From CAVDHB01 sp963608705 (lineage in GTDB: Bacteria; Bacteroidota; Bacteroidia; Bacteroidales; Bacteroidaceae), in the NCBI GenBank assembly GCA_963608705.1, contig CAVDHB010000042.1, positions 1 through 24,928 on the forward strand: a stretch of DNA of 24,928 nt, written 5' to 3'. A program made the translations under genes and the position numbers. Shown here one piece after another: positions 1 to 10,000 of the stretch; the first letter of the stretch is position 1, and each line of letters begins with the position of its first letter. The notes under the pieces were generated by a model that made no database searches, was not told the origin of the DNA, and worked only from the letters and a program-made list of their open reading frames with translations.

Positions 1-16
1 AGCCTCGGAACGCAAA

Positions 17-66
17 AAAGAGGCTGCGCCGTAAAACCTTAATTACGACACAGCCTCTTTATTATT
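17..66. terminator. Intrinsic terminator from a unit left of the window
   Basis: A 10-bp perfect stem (AAAGAGGCTG at 17-26 with CAGCCTCTTT at 51-60) encloses a second short stem (CGTAA at 30-34 with TTACG at 43-47). There are A-runs on the left and T-rich bases on the right, so it could work in either direction. No gene in this window ends here, so it probably closes a gene lying to the left. Confidence 0.7.
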
Positions 67-150
67 GTTCGGCTATCTGCAAATGTCACAAACTTCTTTT
101 TAATTGTCCTAAATAAATTCCACTACTCATCAAATCCCAAGAAATTGTCG

Positions 151-158
151 TAAATTTG
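151..158 (+). promoter_or_regulatory. Candidate -7 box for the cardiolipin synthase gene
   Basis: TAAATTTG fits the Bacteroides -7 consensus TAnnTTTG and lies 29 bases before the ATG at 188. I see no convincing -33 TTG at the usual 19-21 base spacing, so this rests on the single box. Confidence 0.4.
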
Positions 159-187
159 CCAGCCAATATAAAATACAACAAACGATA

Positions 188-1438
188 ATGGGTAACAGCT
201 TTCAAAGACTTCTCTTGACGGTAACAGCCTTTATGCTATTCACCTGTGTCTACGGGCGAAAGGATGCGGATTCCGCTTTCACAGCATATGCCCGGGAAAA
301 TGGTTATCTCATCACGGAAACCAACCGAATCAAGCTGTTGCCCAGTGGCGGAGAGAAATTCAAGGAACTTTTCGCCGCCATTCGCACGGCCAAACATTCC
401 ATTCATTTAGAGTACTTCAATTTCCGAAACGACTCCATCGCCAACGCCCTTTTTGACCTTTTGGGACAGAAAGCAAAAGAAGGAGTAGAGGTACGCGCCT
501 TGTTTGACGCCTTCGGCAATATCTCCAACAACAAGCCTCTTCGCAAGAAACATCTAAAAGCCATACAGTCTAAGGGCATTCAAATAAAAGAGTTCGATCC
601 TATTACTTTTCCCTGGGTAAATCATGCGTTCAGCCGAGACCATCGTAAAATTGTAGTAATTGACGGCAAAATCGGCTTTACAGGCGGTATGAACGTAGCG
701 GACTATTACATAAACGGAAAACAGAAAATCGGTTCTTGGCATGATATGCACTTGGTAACGGAAGGACCTGCCGTAGAACTACTGCAAAACATCTTCCTAC
801 GTATCTGGAACAAATCCACCAGAGAACACGTGGGAGGCACTGCCTATTATCCCGCTCCTGACCACCGATGGCTGAGCGACACACTCTCCTACTCAAAGGT
901 CATAGTGGTAAACCGTGAGCCAAACCGCTCGCCAGAAGCCATCCGCCGCACCTACAAGGCCGCCATTGATGCCGCACAAGATTCTATACGCCTCATCAAT
1001 CCCTATTTTGTACCGACAAAGGAGGTGTTCCAAGCCATCCGCAAGGCTCTGAAACGGGGTGTAAAAGTGGAAATCATGATTTCAGAGAAATGCGATGTGC
1101 CTTTTACCCCGGATGCCGCACGCTACAAGCTCCACAAGCTTATGTTAGACGGTGCCAAAGTGTACTATTACAAGAAAGGATTCCATCATACTAAAATCAT
1201 CATGGTAGACGGACAAATCTGCACGGTAGGCTCAGCCAACCTCAACAGCCGAAGTCTTCGTTTTGATTATGAGGACAACCTTTTTATTATAGACCAGAGA
1301 GTGACCCGTGAGCTGAACCAAGTCTTTGACGAAGACTTGAAAGACAGCTATCTGCTTACTCCCCAGCTATGGAAAAAAATACCTGCATGGAAAAAATGCC
1401 TAGGTTGGTTCGCCAATCTCTTTACTTTCTGCTTATAA
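188..1438 (+). CDS. cls: Phospholipase D family cardiolipin synthase
   Basis: Likely cardiolipin synthase, which joins phosphatidyl groups to make cardiolipin at the cell envelope. Two HKD catalytic motifs are visible: H152-x-K154-x4-D159, followed by GxxFTGGMN, and H334-x-K336-x4-D341, followed by a GSANLNSRS stretch. Two HKD halves in one chain of 416 residues match the length of the ClsB-like subgroup rather than the longer ClsA type with two N-terminal membrane helices. Instead, residues 1-24 form a short hydrophobic signal-like segment, so the enzyme is probably exported or anchored by one helix. The ATG at 188 precedes that segment directly. The end overlaps the start of the thioredoxin-like gene, suggesting co-transcription. 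Other PLD-type phosphatidyltransferases cannot be excluded; the superfamily is certain. Confidence 0.88.
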   Translation: MGNSFQRLLLTVTAFMLFTCVYGRKDADSAFTAYARENGYLITETNRIKLLPSGGEKFKELFAAIRTAKHSIHLEYFNFRNDSIANALFDLLGQKAKEGVEVRALFDAFGNISNNKPLRKKHLKAIQSKGIQIKEFDPITFPWVNHAFSRDHRKIVVIDGKIGFTGGMNVADYYINGKQKIGSWHDMHLVTEGPAVELLQNIFLRIWNKSTREHVGGTAYYPAPDHRWLSDTLSYSKVIVVNREPNRSPEAIRRTYKAAIDAAQDSIRLINPYFVPTKEVFQAIRKALKRGVKVEIMISEKCDVPFTPDAARYKLHKLMLDGAKVYYYKKGFHHTKIIMVDGQICTVGSANLNSRSLRFDYEDNLFIIDQRVTRELNQVFDEDLKDSYLLTPQLWKKIPAWKKCLGWFANLFTFCL

Positions 1439-2301
1439 GTGTCACTCTAAACTGCATAAATATGTCCCAGACACTCATCCAAGGAAGAATAGAAGACCTT
1501 TCCGAAGGCAAGATTTACCTTTACCGTTACGACTTCAAAGACTTTGAATTAATGGACTCCGCTTCCATAAAAGACCATACCTTCACTTTCAAGGTGAAAG
1601 AGAACGAACCTTTGGTCTATGGGCTTTCTGTCGCCAACAAAGACCCACGTCCGCAAACGTTCTTCACAGGCGAAGACACCCTGCGTATCTCCTTATGGAA
1701 AACAGGAAAAGAAGTCATGACACAAGGCTCTCCCCTCAACGATGAATACCTGAAAACAGAAGTGACAGTCCGTTCTTTCTCCGAAAACGAAGCATTGGCC
1801 TACATATCCCAGCACAAGGAATCCCCTGTCACCGTCTATTTTCTGACACGCTATTGGGGCTATATGATGGACTTCACCACCTTAAAAGCTCTTCGGGAGG
1901 AACTGAGACCTTCCCTCTCCAATTCTACCTACTGGAAACAGCTCAACGAATATGTGGAAAGACTGAGCCACCTCCAACCTGGTGCTGCCGCACCACTCTA
2001 CACTCCCACTGGAAGAAAATGCCTCCTGGTATTTTTCGCCTCCTGGTGTCCTGATTGCCAAGCTGAAATGAACACCCTGCAAAAGTTTGCCACCACACAT
2101 CCGGATATAGAGATACGTGGCGTGTCGTTGGACAAAGACCCGCAAGCACTGCAAGCGTTCCAACAGAAATATCCTCTCCGTTGGAAAGTGGAATGTGACC
2201 AAAAAGCATGGGACTCTCCCACAGTGGAAGCCTACGCTGTCCGCTGGATTCCCACCACCTATTTTATCTCTGAACAGGGGAAGATTATAGAAAGAAGATA
2301 A
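1369..2301 (+). CDS. Secreted thioredoxin-fold (TlpA/ResA-like) protein
   Basis: Probable periplasmic thiol-disulfide protein. From the first ATG, residues about 9-30 form a signal segment. Residues about 33-130 resemble the DUF4369 beta-domain common in front of Bacteroidota TlpA-like proteins. The C-terminal thioredoxin fold carries the active site C227-P-D-C230 in a WCPDC context and the cis-proline loop W-I-P295-T-T. The gene overlaps the 3' end of the cardiolipin synthase gene by 70 bases if the ATG at 1369 is used. ATGs at 1387 and 1396 would shorten the overlap and keep the signal segment; the one at 1462 would lose it. C-P-D-C is less usual than the C-P-x-C forms C-E-P-C or C-P-H-C. 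The substrate is unknown. The fold is sure, the exact start is not. Confidence 0.82.
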   Translation: MEKNTCMEKMPRLVRQSLYFLLISVTLNCINMSQTLIQGRIEDLSEGKIYLYRYDFKDFELMDSASIKDHTFTFKVKENEPLVYGLSVANKDPRPQTFFTGEDTLRISLWKTGKEVMTQGSPLNDEYLKTEVTVRSFSENEALAYISQHKESPVTVYFLTRYWGYMMDFTTLKALREELRPSLSNSTYWKQLNEYVERLSHLQPGAAAPLYTPTGRKCLLVFFASWCPDCQAEMNTLQKFATTHPDIEIRGVSLDKDPQALQAFQQKYPLRWKVECDQKAWDSPTVEAYAVRWIPTTYFISEQGKIIERR

Positions 2302-2319
2302 CATCATACATGAGAAGTG

Positions 2320-2339
2320 GTAGAGACTCAATAATCTAC
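2320..2339. repeat. Degenerate copy of the palindromic repeat
   Basis: GTAGAGACTCAATAATCTAC begins like the 28-bp palindrome 60 bases downstream and shares the preceding GTG. It has lost most of the right arm and part of the left. It looks like a decayed or partial copy, but chance resemblance is possible. Confidence 0.4.
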
Positions 2340-2379
2340 AGATTCCACAACACACTCTATATATTTGAGATTATATGTG

Positions 2380-2407
2380 GTAGAGACGCGATTAATCGCG
2401 TCTCTAC
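2380..2407. repeat. Palindromic dispersed repeat, copy 1 (perfect)
   Basis: A perfect 28-bp palindrome: left arm GTAGAGACGCGATT, right arm its exact reverse complement. Related copies occur at 19511, 19596 and 24582. It lies between the ends of two convergent genes (thioredoxin-like and dedA) and has no T-run typical of a terminator. Confidence 0.9.
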
Positions 2408-2433
2408 TGAAAATCTACATGATTTATCCCATC

Positions 2434-2462
2434 CAAGTAAAAGAGTTGCTTTTCAAAGCAGC
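2434..2462 (-). terminator. Terminator of the DedA gene
   Basis: Immediately after the dedA stop, the minus strand reads GCTGCTT-TGAA-AAGCAAC (plus-strand 2445-2462). This is a 7-bp stem with one G-T pair and a 4-base loop, followed by TCTTTTACTT. The position and T-rich tail fit an intrinsic terminator. Confidence 0.6.
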
Positions 2463-3134
2463 TTACGCCTCTTTTTTCGCCGCTTTCTTATTCTTATAAT
2501 ATTCAATCACCATAGGCACCAAGGAAATCACGATGATGGCAAGCATCAATATCTCCAGATTCTTCTGCACCACCGTCAGCTGTCCGAAGAAATAGCCGGC
2601 CACAGTGAAAAGACACACCCACAGGAAAGCCCCTGTGGCATTGAATATCTCGAAATGATGGTAGGTCATTTTCCCCATTCCCGCCACAAAAGGAGCGAAT
2701 GTGCGGACTATCGGCACAAAACGCGCCAAAATGATGGTTTTTCCTCCGTGTTTCTTGTAGAAATTATGCGTTTTCTCTAAGTACTCCTGTTTGAATATCC
2801 TTGAATGTGGATTGCTGAAAAGCTTGTCGCCGAAGAACTTACCAATATAGTAATTGGAAGTGTCACCTAAAATAGCGGCTGCTATCATCAAGCCGATAAA
2901 CAGAAAGACGTTCAAATGATTCTGTGGCATGGCACACAACGCACCTCCCACGAACAACAAAGAGTCGCCCGGCAAGAAAGGAGTGACCACCAACCCTGTC
3001 TCACAAAACACCACAAGGAATAGAATCAGATACACCCATTGTCCGTAATCATTGATAAGCTGCTGCAAATGCACATTCAAGTGTAAGATAAAGTCGATGA
3101 TGTTCACATCGAGCAAAATGTTCAGTACTTCCAT
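2463..3134 (-). CDS. DedA family inner-membrane protein
   Basis: A DedA/SNARE-associated family protein of 223 residues, an inner-membrane family linked to lipid-carrier recycling and envelope homeostasis. The family signature is visible in residues about 45-70 (CETGLVVTPFLPGDSLLF), followed by a small-residue helix, a GDTSNYYIGK segment at about 90-99, and the conserved ARFVPIVRTFAPFVAG motif at about 138-153 with the family arginines. Several hydrophobic segments follow, ending in a basic lysine-rich tail. The ATG at 3134 gives a complete N-terminus. The gene diverges from the metallophosphoesterase gene (intergenic 3135-3328) and ends convergently with the thioredoxin-like gene. The transported lipid cannot be deduced from sequence. 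Confidence 0.92.
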   Translation of the reverse strand: MEVLNILLDVNIIDFILHLNVHLQQLINDYGQWVYLILFLVVFCETGLVVTPFLPGDSLLFVGGALCAMPQNHLNVFLFIGLMIAAAILGDTSNYYIGKFFGDKLFSNPHSRIFKQEYLEKTHNFYKKHGGKTIILARFVPIVRTFAPFVAGMGKMTYHHFEIFNATGAFLWVCLFTVAGYFFGQLTVVQKNLEILMLAIIVISLVPMVIEYYKNKKAAKKEA

Positions 3135-3163
3135 TATTTCGTTTACAAATTAAGTTGTCGATG

Positions 3164-3171
3164 CAAAAGTA
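3164..3171 (-). promoter_or_regulatory. Candidate -7 box for dedA
   Basis: On the minus strand this reads TACTTTTG, matching TAnnTTTG, about 30 bases before the dedA ATG. No clean -33 TTG at 19-21 bases was found. Confidence 0.5.
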
Positions 3172-3298
3172 CACTTATCTATCGGATAAAACGTCTTCCA
3201 AAGCTCTAAAAATCGCTAAACATAGATGTTCCGGCATAAATATATACATTGAAACAATTATTTATCATAAATGTAACCTGTTTTTCATATTCACATTT

Positions 3299-3306
3299 TA
3301 CATTTG
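3299..3306 (+). promoter_or_regulatory. Candidate -7 box for the metallophosphoesterase gene
   Basis: TACATTTG fits TAnnTTTG and lies 22 bases before the ATG at 3329. If used, transcription starts near 3311, which argues against the longer reading frame that begins at 3155. Confidence 0.5.
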
Positions 3307-3328
3307 CAAGTATAAAACAAATGATAAA

Positions 3329-4765
3329 ATGCACAAAAAAACTTTTGCGGCAGCACTTGCCTTGACTCTAAGTTCCTGCGTCCTCGCACAACATTCACAA
3401 TTCTCTATTCAAGGAAAAGTAGTGAACGAAAAAGGAAAGGGAATTCCTCACGTAGTAGTGAACGATGGCGTACATTTCACAACCACTGATTCAGAAGGAA
3501 ACTGGGCATTCTCCACCGATACGGTGTTCAGTAAATTCGTCAGCATCTCCACTCCATCCGAATATGAGCTTCCCACAGTAAAAGGACTGTCACGATTCTA
3601 CCTACCCATACGAGATGTAGTGAAAAGCAAAGACAACCATTTCACCTTGAAAGAACGTAAAGCCAAGAGCGAATCCTTTTATTATCTAGCCATTTCGGAT
3701 CCTCAGGTACTGAACGAATCAGAACTTAGCCGCTGGAAAAATGAAACTGTGATGGATCTACATCACGTGGCCGACTCGTTAAAACGTAAAAAAGAAGTCA
3801 TCGGTGTGACTTTGGGAGACTTGGTGTTTGATAATATGCACCTGTTCGCCCCTTACGCAAAAACCTGCGAGTCTATCGGCATTCCCATGTTCCAGACTAT
3901 CGGCAACCATGACTTCGACAAACATTACCAAGACCTGCACAATATGCGCACAGGCTCTCCTTTGTTCGCCGAACATTACTATTATCAGTATTTCGGACCC
4001 ACAGATTACTCATTCAATATAGGAAAGATACATGTCATCACCTTGAAAAATATCAATTATGTGGGACACCGCCATTATATTGAAGACATTACAGACACCC
4101 AACTGGCATGGTTGGAAAAAGACTTGAGCTATATACCGAAAGGTAGCACCGTATTCTTGAATATGCATGCCGCAGCTTGGAACAAAGTGCAGAACGCACA
4201 TAATATCAGCAATGGAAAAGAGCTGGCGGAAGCACTGAAAGGTTATGACGTGCATGTATTCTGCGGACACACACATTACTTTCAAAATGTGGAGGTAAAT
4301 TCCTCTCTCTACCAGCACAATATCGCTGCGGCTTGCGGTGCTTGGTGGGCAGGAAACTACAGTGTATGTGGTGCGCCAAACGGTTATCTCATTGTGGAAG
4401 TGAATGGCACGACTGTTAAATGGCATTATAAACCCACCAAGGGAAACGTCAATGAACAATTCCATCTCTACACCCCCGGTGAGTTCCGCAGTCAACCAGG
4501 ATTAGTAGTTGCCAATATCTGGGATTATGATTCTCATTGCAAAATCACCTACTACGAAGATGGAGTTCCCCGAGGTATGATGGAACGCTTCACTGATACA
4601 GATGAGAACTACATCCGGCAACAAAACAAAATCGGACGCAAAGTGGAAAACGGTCCTGTCACCAGTCATCTGTTCCGCATCAAACCCACGCAAGGAACTA
4701 AAGAAATCACTGTAGTGTTCACAAACCGTTTCGGAGAGCAATATTCGCAAACAAGAAAATTATAA
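3329..4765 (+). CDS. Secreted calcineurin-like metallophosphoesterase lipoprotein
   Basis: A 478-residue exported phosphoesterase. A lipoprotein signal ends at L-S-S-C17. Residues about 25-105 resemble an N-terminal regulatory beta-sandwich (MetallophosN/carboxypeptidase-regulatory type, with a KGIPHVVVNDG turn). The catalytic core shows S-D-P-Q in place of the usual D-x-H, then G-D164, G-N-H194-D195, N-M-H and G-H314-T-H316. Residues about 365-478 look like the C-terminal beta domain (MetallophosC type). The start was chosen at 3329 because it opens a lipoprotein signal and follows a -7 box; the upstream in-frame codons from 3155 are AT-rich and not protein-like. The gene diverges from dedA and converges on susD, so it has its own transcript. 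The substrate (phosphate ester or phosphodiester, perhaps lipid- or glycan-derived) is unknown. Confidence 0.87.
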   Translation: MHKKTFAAALALTLSSCVLAQHSQFSIQGKVVNEKGKGIPHVVVNDGVHFTTTDSEGNWAFSTDTVFSKFVSISTPSEYELPTVKGLSRFYLPIRDVVKSKDNHFTLKERKAKSESFYYLAISDPQVLNESELSRWKNETVMDLHHVADSLKRKKEVIGVTLGDLVFDNMHLFAPYAKTCESIGIPMFQTIGNHDFDKHYQDLHNMRTGSPLFAEHYYYQYFGPTDYSFNIGKIHVITLKNINYVGHRHYIEDITDTQLAWLEKDLSYIPKGSTVFLNMHAAAWNKVQNAHNISNGKELAEALKGYDVHVFCGHTHYFQNVEVNSSLYQHNIAAACGAWWAGNYSVCGAPNGYLIVEVNGTTVKWHYKPTKGNVNEQFHLYTPGEFRSQPGLVVANIWDYDSHCKITYYEDGVPRGMMERFTDTDENYIRQQNKIGRKVENGPVTSHLFRIKPTQGTKEITVVFTNRFGEQYSQTRKL

Positions 4766-4788
4766 TCTCACTCATATCTTTAAGATCT

Positions 4789-4826
4789 CAGGTTGCTTGA
4801 TAACCAATCAGGCAACCTGTTTCTTT
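4789..4826 (+). terminator. Terminator of the metallophosphoesterase gene
   Basis: A 13-bp stem (4789-4801 with 4807-4819, one U-G pair) with a 5-base loop is followed by TTTCTTT. It lies 24 bases after the stop codon, an ordinary strong intrinsic terminator. Confidence 0.85.
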
Positions 4827-5060
4827 CCATTCTATCATCTCTCTTCAAGATTACATTCCTCATACTTTTCTCCACGTACCGCCTTTCGGCGTCAAGACCT
4901 AAGTATCTCAACAAAAAACACCGCTCCCAGAATTTACATAACACATATATACTGCGCATGGAAAACCCACCATCACACCACCCTATTTATAGCTATTTCA
5001 TTCACTCATTTTGAATGGTCCGTGAATTTGAATCAGTATTCTCGTATCCCAACAGAACTA
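4827..5060. other. Intergenic spacer with no recognised feature
   Basis: This stretch between the terminators of two convergent units contains only short open frames with no coding character. I see no repeat, RNA gene or promoter of note. Confidence 0.6.
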
Positions 5061-5094
5061 AAAAAGAGGGTGCAGATTACTACACCCTCTTTTT
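5061..5094. terminator. Bidirectional terminator after susD
   Basis: A perfect 12-bp stem (AAAAAGAGGGTG at 5061-5072 with CACCCTCTTTTT at 5083-5094) has a 10-base loop. The minus strand ends in a six-T run, 20 bases past the susD stop. The plus strand also ends in T5, so it can act both ways. Confidence 0.88.
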
Positions 5095-5114
5095 ATATAA
5101 AATAACCTCCAAAA

Positions 5115-7037
5115 TCAATATCCAGGATTTTGCACAATCTTGGAGTTAATTTGAATTTGATCCAACGGAATGGCTAACCAATAATTCTTGGGAGCAATAA
5201 ACTTCCTCACACCACTCTCACGAGCCACAGCCAAAGGCTCCTTATAAAAGTCCGCAGCCGTTTTTCCGTCCAAATGCCAAGAAGGCTGCGTGCGCATCAA
5301 CTCCTTGTCCGCTATTTTCCAACGACGGATGTCGTGGAAACGCCGCCCCTCCATCGCCAATTCAATAGACCGTTCCTGATGAAGAACCTGGCGAAGTTTA
5401 TCACCTGAAGGTATTCCTCCTGCCTTAGCCCAGGATTCTTGAAACGTAGGCAAACCACTTCGCTGACGTATCTTATTCAAATATATCAGACTTTGCTCAC
5501 TCAATTTTCCATTATACTCAAAATCCGCCTCAGCGTAGTCCAAGTACAGCTCCGCCAGTCGCATGAACGGATATTCATACTTGCTGTTTTGGTAAATCTT
5601 ACTGGTCCAGTCGTATGAATCAGCCGAGGAAACCCATTTCTGACAATAATATCCATTGCTGGTCTGATATTCATTTTTGTCCTTTCCATCATTTTGCTGC
5701 TCCTCACCCCTACGACATTTCAACGTGATAGTACCACCTGCGATCTCATAAGTTCCCCGGTCATAGCCAATGGAAGCGTAGAAACGTGGCTCCCGATTAG
5801 TATTCCACAAGGCAGTTTGCTCACCGTCTGGCAAAGAAACAAGTTGATACGGATCTTTCCCTTTAGTCTCCGGGTCATCATCCCAAGGAAGTCCGTTTTT
5901 GGTATAGTACCAGCTGACACAATCCCAACTTGGTACCAGATAACCTCTGAAACCAGTCCCTGAGTAACCAGGTTTCCCGTTTTTTGTCATTCGAGGAGCG
6001 ATATTTTTCACGTTGTAGTTAACCGTTCCTTGATCACCAAATCCGAAAAGGACCTCATTCCGATTGGCCTCGTTGAACGTACCATGGTCTCCCACAAAAG
6101 CGAAATGATAATTATCCTTACCCTGTTTTGGATCCGTGGTAGGCCACGTACCAAACAGCTTATAACCATTTGACTCACAGTAATCAATGGCATTCTTCGC
6201 CGCATCCATCGCTCTCTTCCATTTTTCACGATCATAAGTCAAATTCATCAATGGAGTGCCATCTGTATTTTTGAAATTGGCGTAATATTCCTTATTTCCA
6301 TTCACTAAGGGAGAAGCCGCATAGAGCAACAAACGAGCCTTATATCCCAATGCCGCAGCGGCCGTAGCCTGTCCTGGTCGGCTCACCTGTTTAGCGGGCA
6401 AAAGTTTAGCTGCCTCATCATATTGCTGAGCGATGAAACTCACACATTCATCATAGGGAGAACGACTCAGTTGCATGTCCGCAGGGGAGGCGCCCACAGG
6501 GAACTCTTGCTTAATCAAGGGAACAGGTCCGTAATATTCCAGCATGATTTGATGATAATAACCTATCAGGAAATGAGCCTCTCCCGCCCAGTCATTTTTC
6601 TGCTCTTGTGTGGCATCCGGCACTTCGTCTATATGACTCAGCAAATTATAACAATTCCGAATACCTTCCCATACATCTTTTCTCACTACACCGGTAGGAT
6701 AGCTGGCAGCAGACTGACTCCACAGTGCATAATAAGTGGAAGACGGAGACTCCATATCATACAACAGACTTTTCCAATGGAAATAGCGCACGTCACCAAA
6801 CCATCCCGTCATGAAATCATTCCCTGCTGTCCAATCCGGGAACTGCTGAGGATGAAAATAGTTGGGGATATTGTCGTAGCATGACTTTACCATCTTCTCA
6901 GTCAAAGTAGGCGTTTTATAAATGTCATCGACAGTCGCTGTGTTCCCTGGCACGACATCCAAGAAATCACAGGCGGATAGCATCAATCCGCAAAAAGCGG
7001 CCATACTTGCCACTTTATAGTAATTATGTAGTTTCAT
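5115..7037 (-). CDS. SusD/RagB family nutrient-binding lipoprotein
   Basis: Surface lipoprotein that forms the lid of a SusC-type transporter and binds its substrate. The N-terminus is a lipoprotein signal ending L-S-A-C23, followed by D-F-L-D-V-V-P-G, a typical SusD start. TPR-like helices occur in the N-terminal half (for example the WEGIRNCYNLLSHID and GEAHFLIGYYHQIMLEYYGPVPL stretches). The family C-terminal elements are LAELYLDYAEADFEYNG, LNKIRQRSGLP and ERSIELAMEGRRFHDIRRW. I start the gene at the ATG at 7037 (640 residues); a TTG two codons earlier also extends the frame. It begins 14 bases after the susC stop, so the two are surely one transcript. The ligand, glycan or other, cannot be read from the sequence. 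Confidence 0.95.
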   Translation of the reverse strand: MKLHNYYKVASMAAFCGLMLSACDFLDVVPGNTATVDDIYKTPTLTEKMVKSCYDNIPNYFHPQQFPDWTAGNDFMTGWFGDVRYFHWKSLLYDMESPSSTYYALWSQSAASYPTGVVRKDVWEGIRNCYNLLSHIDEVPDATQEQKNDWAGEAHFLIGYYHQIMLEYYGPVPLIKQEFPVGASPADMQLSRSPYDECVSFIAQQYDEAAKLLPAKQVSRPGQATAAAALGYKARLLLYAASPLVNGNKEYYANFKNTDGTPLMNLTYDREKWKRAMDAAKNAIDYCESNGYKLFGTWPTTDPKQGKDNYHFAFVGDHGTFNEANRNEVLFGFGDQGTVNYNVKNIAPRMTKNGKPGYSGTGFRGYLVPSWDCVSWYYTKNGLPWDDDPETKGKDPYQLVSLPDGEQTALWNTNREPRFYASIGYDRGTYEIAGGTITLKCRRGEEQQNDGKDKNEYQTSNGYYCQKWVSSADSYDWTSKIYQNSKYEYPFMRLAELYLDYAEADFEYNGKLSEQSLIYLNKIRQRSGLPTFQESWAKAGGIPSGDKLRQVLHQERSIELAMEGRRFHDIRRWKIADKELMRTQPSWHLDGKTAADFYKEPLAVARESGVRKFIAPKNYWLAIPLDQIQINSKIVQNPGY

Positions 7038-7051
7038 GTGCAATGTATTAA

Positions 7052-10000
7052 TTAATAATGAAATTGAATACCCACTTTCACGGTACGCTGCAACGGATAA
7101 TCCAATCCGTTTCCACTACCCATTTCTGGATCCCAATGATTAAAGGGTGAGAATGTCAGCAGATTACTTCCTGCAACATAGACACGCAGCCATTTTGAGA
7201 AAGTGTAGCCCAGTTCCGCATTCTTCAATCGCAAATAAGAGGCATTGCGCAAATAGAGTGTGCTGGCTTGGATATCATTGGTTTGAGGAGACACCGACAA
7301 ACGAGGATACTTCGCATTCGGATGCTGATTTTCCATGGAGAAGTGGTCATCCACAATGTACTGTACGATGTTATATCCCTTGTGCGTATTATCAGCAAAG
7401 GGGTGCATATTCTCCATCATCAGGCTTACCTTCGCACTCCCCTGAAAGAATAACGAAAAATCCCAATGCTTATATTTGACAGAGGCTCCGAAACCGTATA
7501 CAATCTCTGGAATCTCAGGATTGCCGATGGTGGTTATATCATTGGCATCTATCACATTATCCCCATTCAAGTCTTTGTAGCGCACGCTTCCTATACTGTA
7601 AGTACCTAATGTCTGTTTCGGCGCTTTCTCCACCTCCTCCAACGAAGTGAAGATGCCTTCGGCCACATAGCCACGCAAACTGTTGATTGGATGTCCCATG
7701 CGAGAGTAAGTAGAAAGGAGATTCTCAGGCTCATCAATATCTGTGATTTCGTTATGCGCATAAGTGAAACTGCCGTTCACGGTCAATACCAAGTCTTTGT
7801 TAAACGCCTTGTTATAGGACACTCCCAAATCCACACCTTTGTTATCAACCGCACCAATGTTAGCATAAGGTGAAAAAGCAGACACGCCAATATAAGAAGG
7901 TATGGTATTTCTTTTCATGAAAATACCTGTACGCTTCTCCTTAAAGAAATCCACACTTAGATTGAAGTCATTAAATAGACTGAGATCCACGCCAATGTTC
8001 ATTTTCTTGGACTTCTCCCAAGTGGCCAACTCATTTCCCAGCACACTGATAAGCGGTCCGTTGAATCTATCGTAATCCCCACTGGTTTCCCACCAAGCGA
8101 TATTATTACTCAGCGTAACTTCTGTAATGTAAGGGAAGCGAGTTCCCAACGCATCATTACCCACCAATCCGTAAGTGCCTCTCACTTTCAAGTTCGTCAC
8201 AACCCTTTTCAAAGGGGTGAAGAACTTCTCGTTAGAAATCGTCCATCCCAAAGCAATAGCGGGAAAGAAGCCGAAACGATGTCCTTTTTTGAAATTCTCG
8301 GATCCGTTATATCCAAAGGTAGCCTCCAGCAAATATCGTTCTGCATAATTGTAAGTCACACGTCCAGCCAATCCCTGCTCACGATACGGAAGCAGATCTT
8401 TCTGATTATTGGTTCCCCCTTTGTCCACCCGAGTTTCCTTCATGTGGTAGACAATGGTAGCCCCGACGTTATGAAGTCCAAAGCTGCGGGCATAGTCCAA
8501 GGTGCCTTGTAAAGACCAGACTCTCTGTGTCGGATCCTGCCCTGAATTAGACTGAATAGCCATATTTCCAGGAGTACCAATGCTTTTCTCCTCCCATGAA
8601 TATTGACCGTTTGTGTCTTTTTGCGGATTCACGATCTGAAAATAATAAGGATTCACCCAATGGTTCAACCAACTGAAACTGTAATTATAGAAAGAAGCCA
8701 GCCCACTGATTTTCAATCCCGGAGTGATGAATTTCAAGTCCTGTTCCAGCGAGAAAGCAGTAGTCATGTACACATAGCTTCGTTCAGTATAACCACTACT
8801 CATCTTACCGTAAGGATTCACGTCAGCATCGCCCACATCCGGACTATTGCTGTTTCCATACCGCACAAAGGTGTCGCCTGGCTGTGCCGGCAACGTGACA
8901 GGAAATGCCACCGGATTCGCCCGCATACTGGCGTAGAAAAAGTCCTGCAATGTATACTCACTTCGCAAATCATCCTTAGCCGCCCACGGTGCATGATACT
9001 GGGTGATCTGCGCATTCATGTTCAAACCCATTTTTGTGGTAGGAGTAAGATGAGCGATGACATTACTTTGGAAAAGATATTTCTTACTGTCCAGACCTAC
9101 ATCCAACACAGACTCCTTCGGTTTACGAGTGATACCATTCTCCAGAAAGATTCCCGCATTCATGAAATATTCCAAGAACTTCGTACCTCCTTTCACCGAT
9201 ACATTCAAGTTCTGGTTCACGGCGAAATCCTTGAACAGTAATTTATACCAATCGTTGTTGGGATAAACGTAACGATTCACACCATTACGCGTGTTCTCTA
9301 TCTGCTCATCACTATACGGAGCCTGGTACTGGTCAATAGTTCCCGCCAACATCGCATCATTCCGGGCAGCCTCATTATACATTTTCATGTAAGTCGGTCC
9401 GTCTGCCATTTTCTGTATGAAAGTAGGCATGGAAAAGGTGTTGTCAAAACGGATATCCACCTTCATTTTCTCTGAAAGCTGACCACCTTTCGTGTTAATC
9501 AATATCACTCCGTTCGCACCACGAGACCCGTAAAGAGAAGTAGCCGTAGCATCCTTCAATACAGAGAATGACTCAATAGACTCTGGCGGTATATTGTTTA
9601 ACATCGTGGTATTAATCTCCACTCCGTCCAACAGAATCAAAGGAGCGGTATTGGAACCGAACGTAGAAATACCTCGTATGAAGAAAGTGGCGTTGTCATA
9701 TCCAGGCTCTCCTTTGGGTTGAAAAGCGATGATGCCCGGAATCTTTCCTGCGAAAGAAGTCGTAAGGCTACTGGAAGTAATGGTCAAGTCCTCAGGCTTT
9801 ACCGACTGCACAGCACCTACCAAAGACTCTTTCTTCTGTTTACCGAATCCTACCACCACCACTTCGTCCAGTTTCTTCATATCCGGCAGCAAGTTGAAGG
9901 AAAGGAACTTCTTGGTATTAAGAAAAATCGATTTCTTCGTATATCCCATAAAAGAAGCGGATACACGCACATTGTCATTGGGGACTTTGATAGAGAACAA

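Noticed and set aside
3155..3328. Upstream extension of the metallophosphoesterase gene
   Set aside because: The translated extension is AT-rich and not protein-like, overlaps the dedA promoter, and would bury the lipoprotein signal.
7038..7043. TTG start for SusD two codons upstream
   Set aside because: The ATG at 7037 directly opens the lipoprotein signal, and a TTG start is not needed.
8603..9241. 212-codon open frame on the plus strand inside susC
   Set aside because: It lies wholly opposite the well-supported SusC gene and has no recognisable protein features; it is a shadow of the coding strand.
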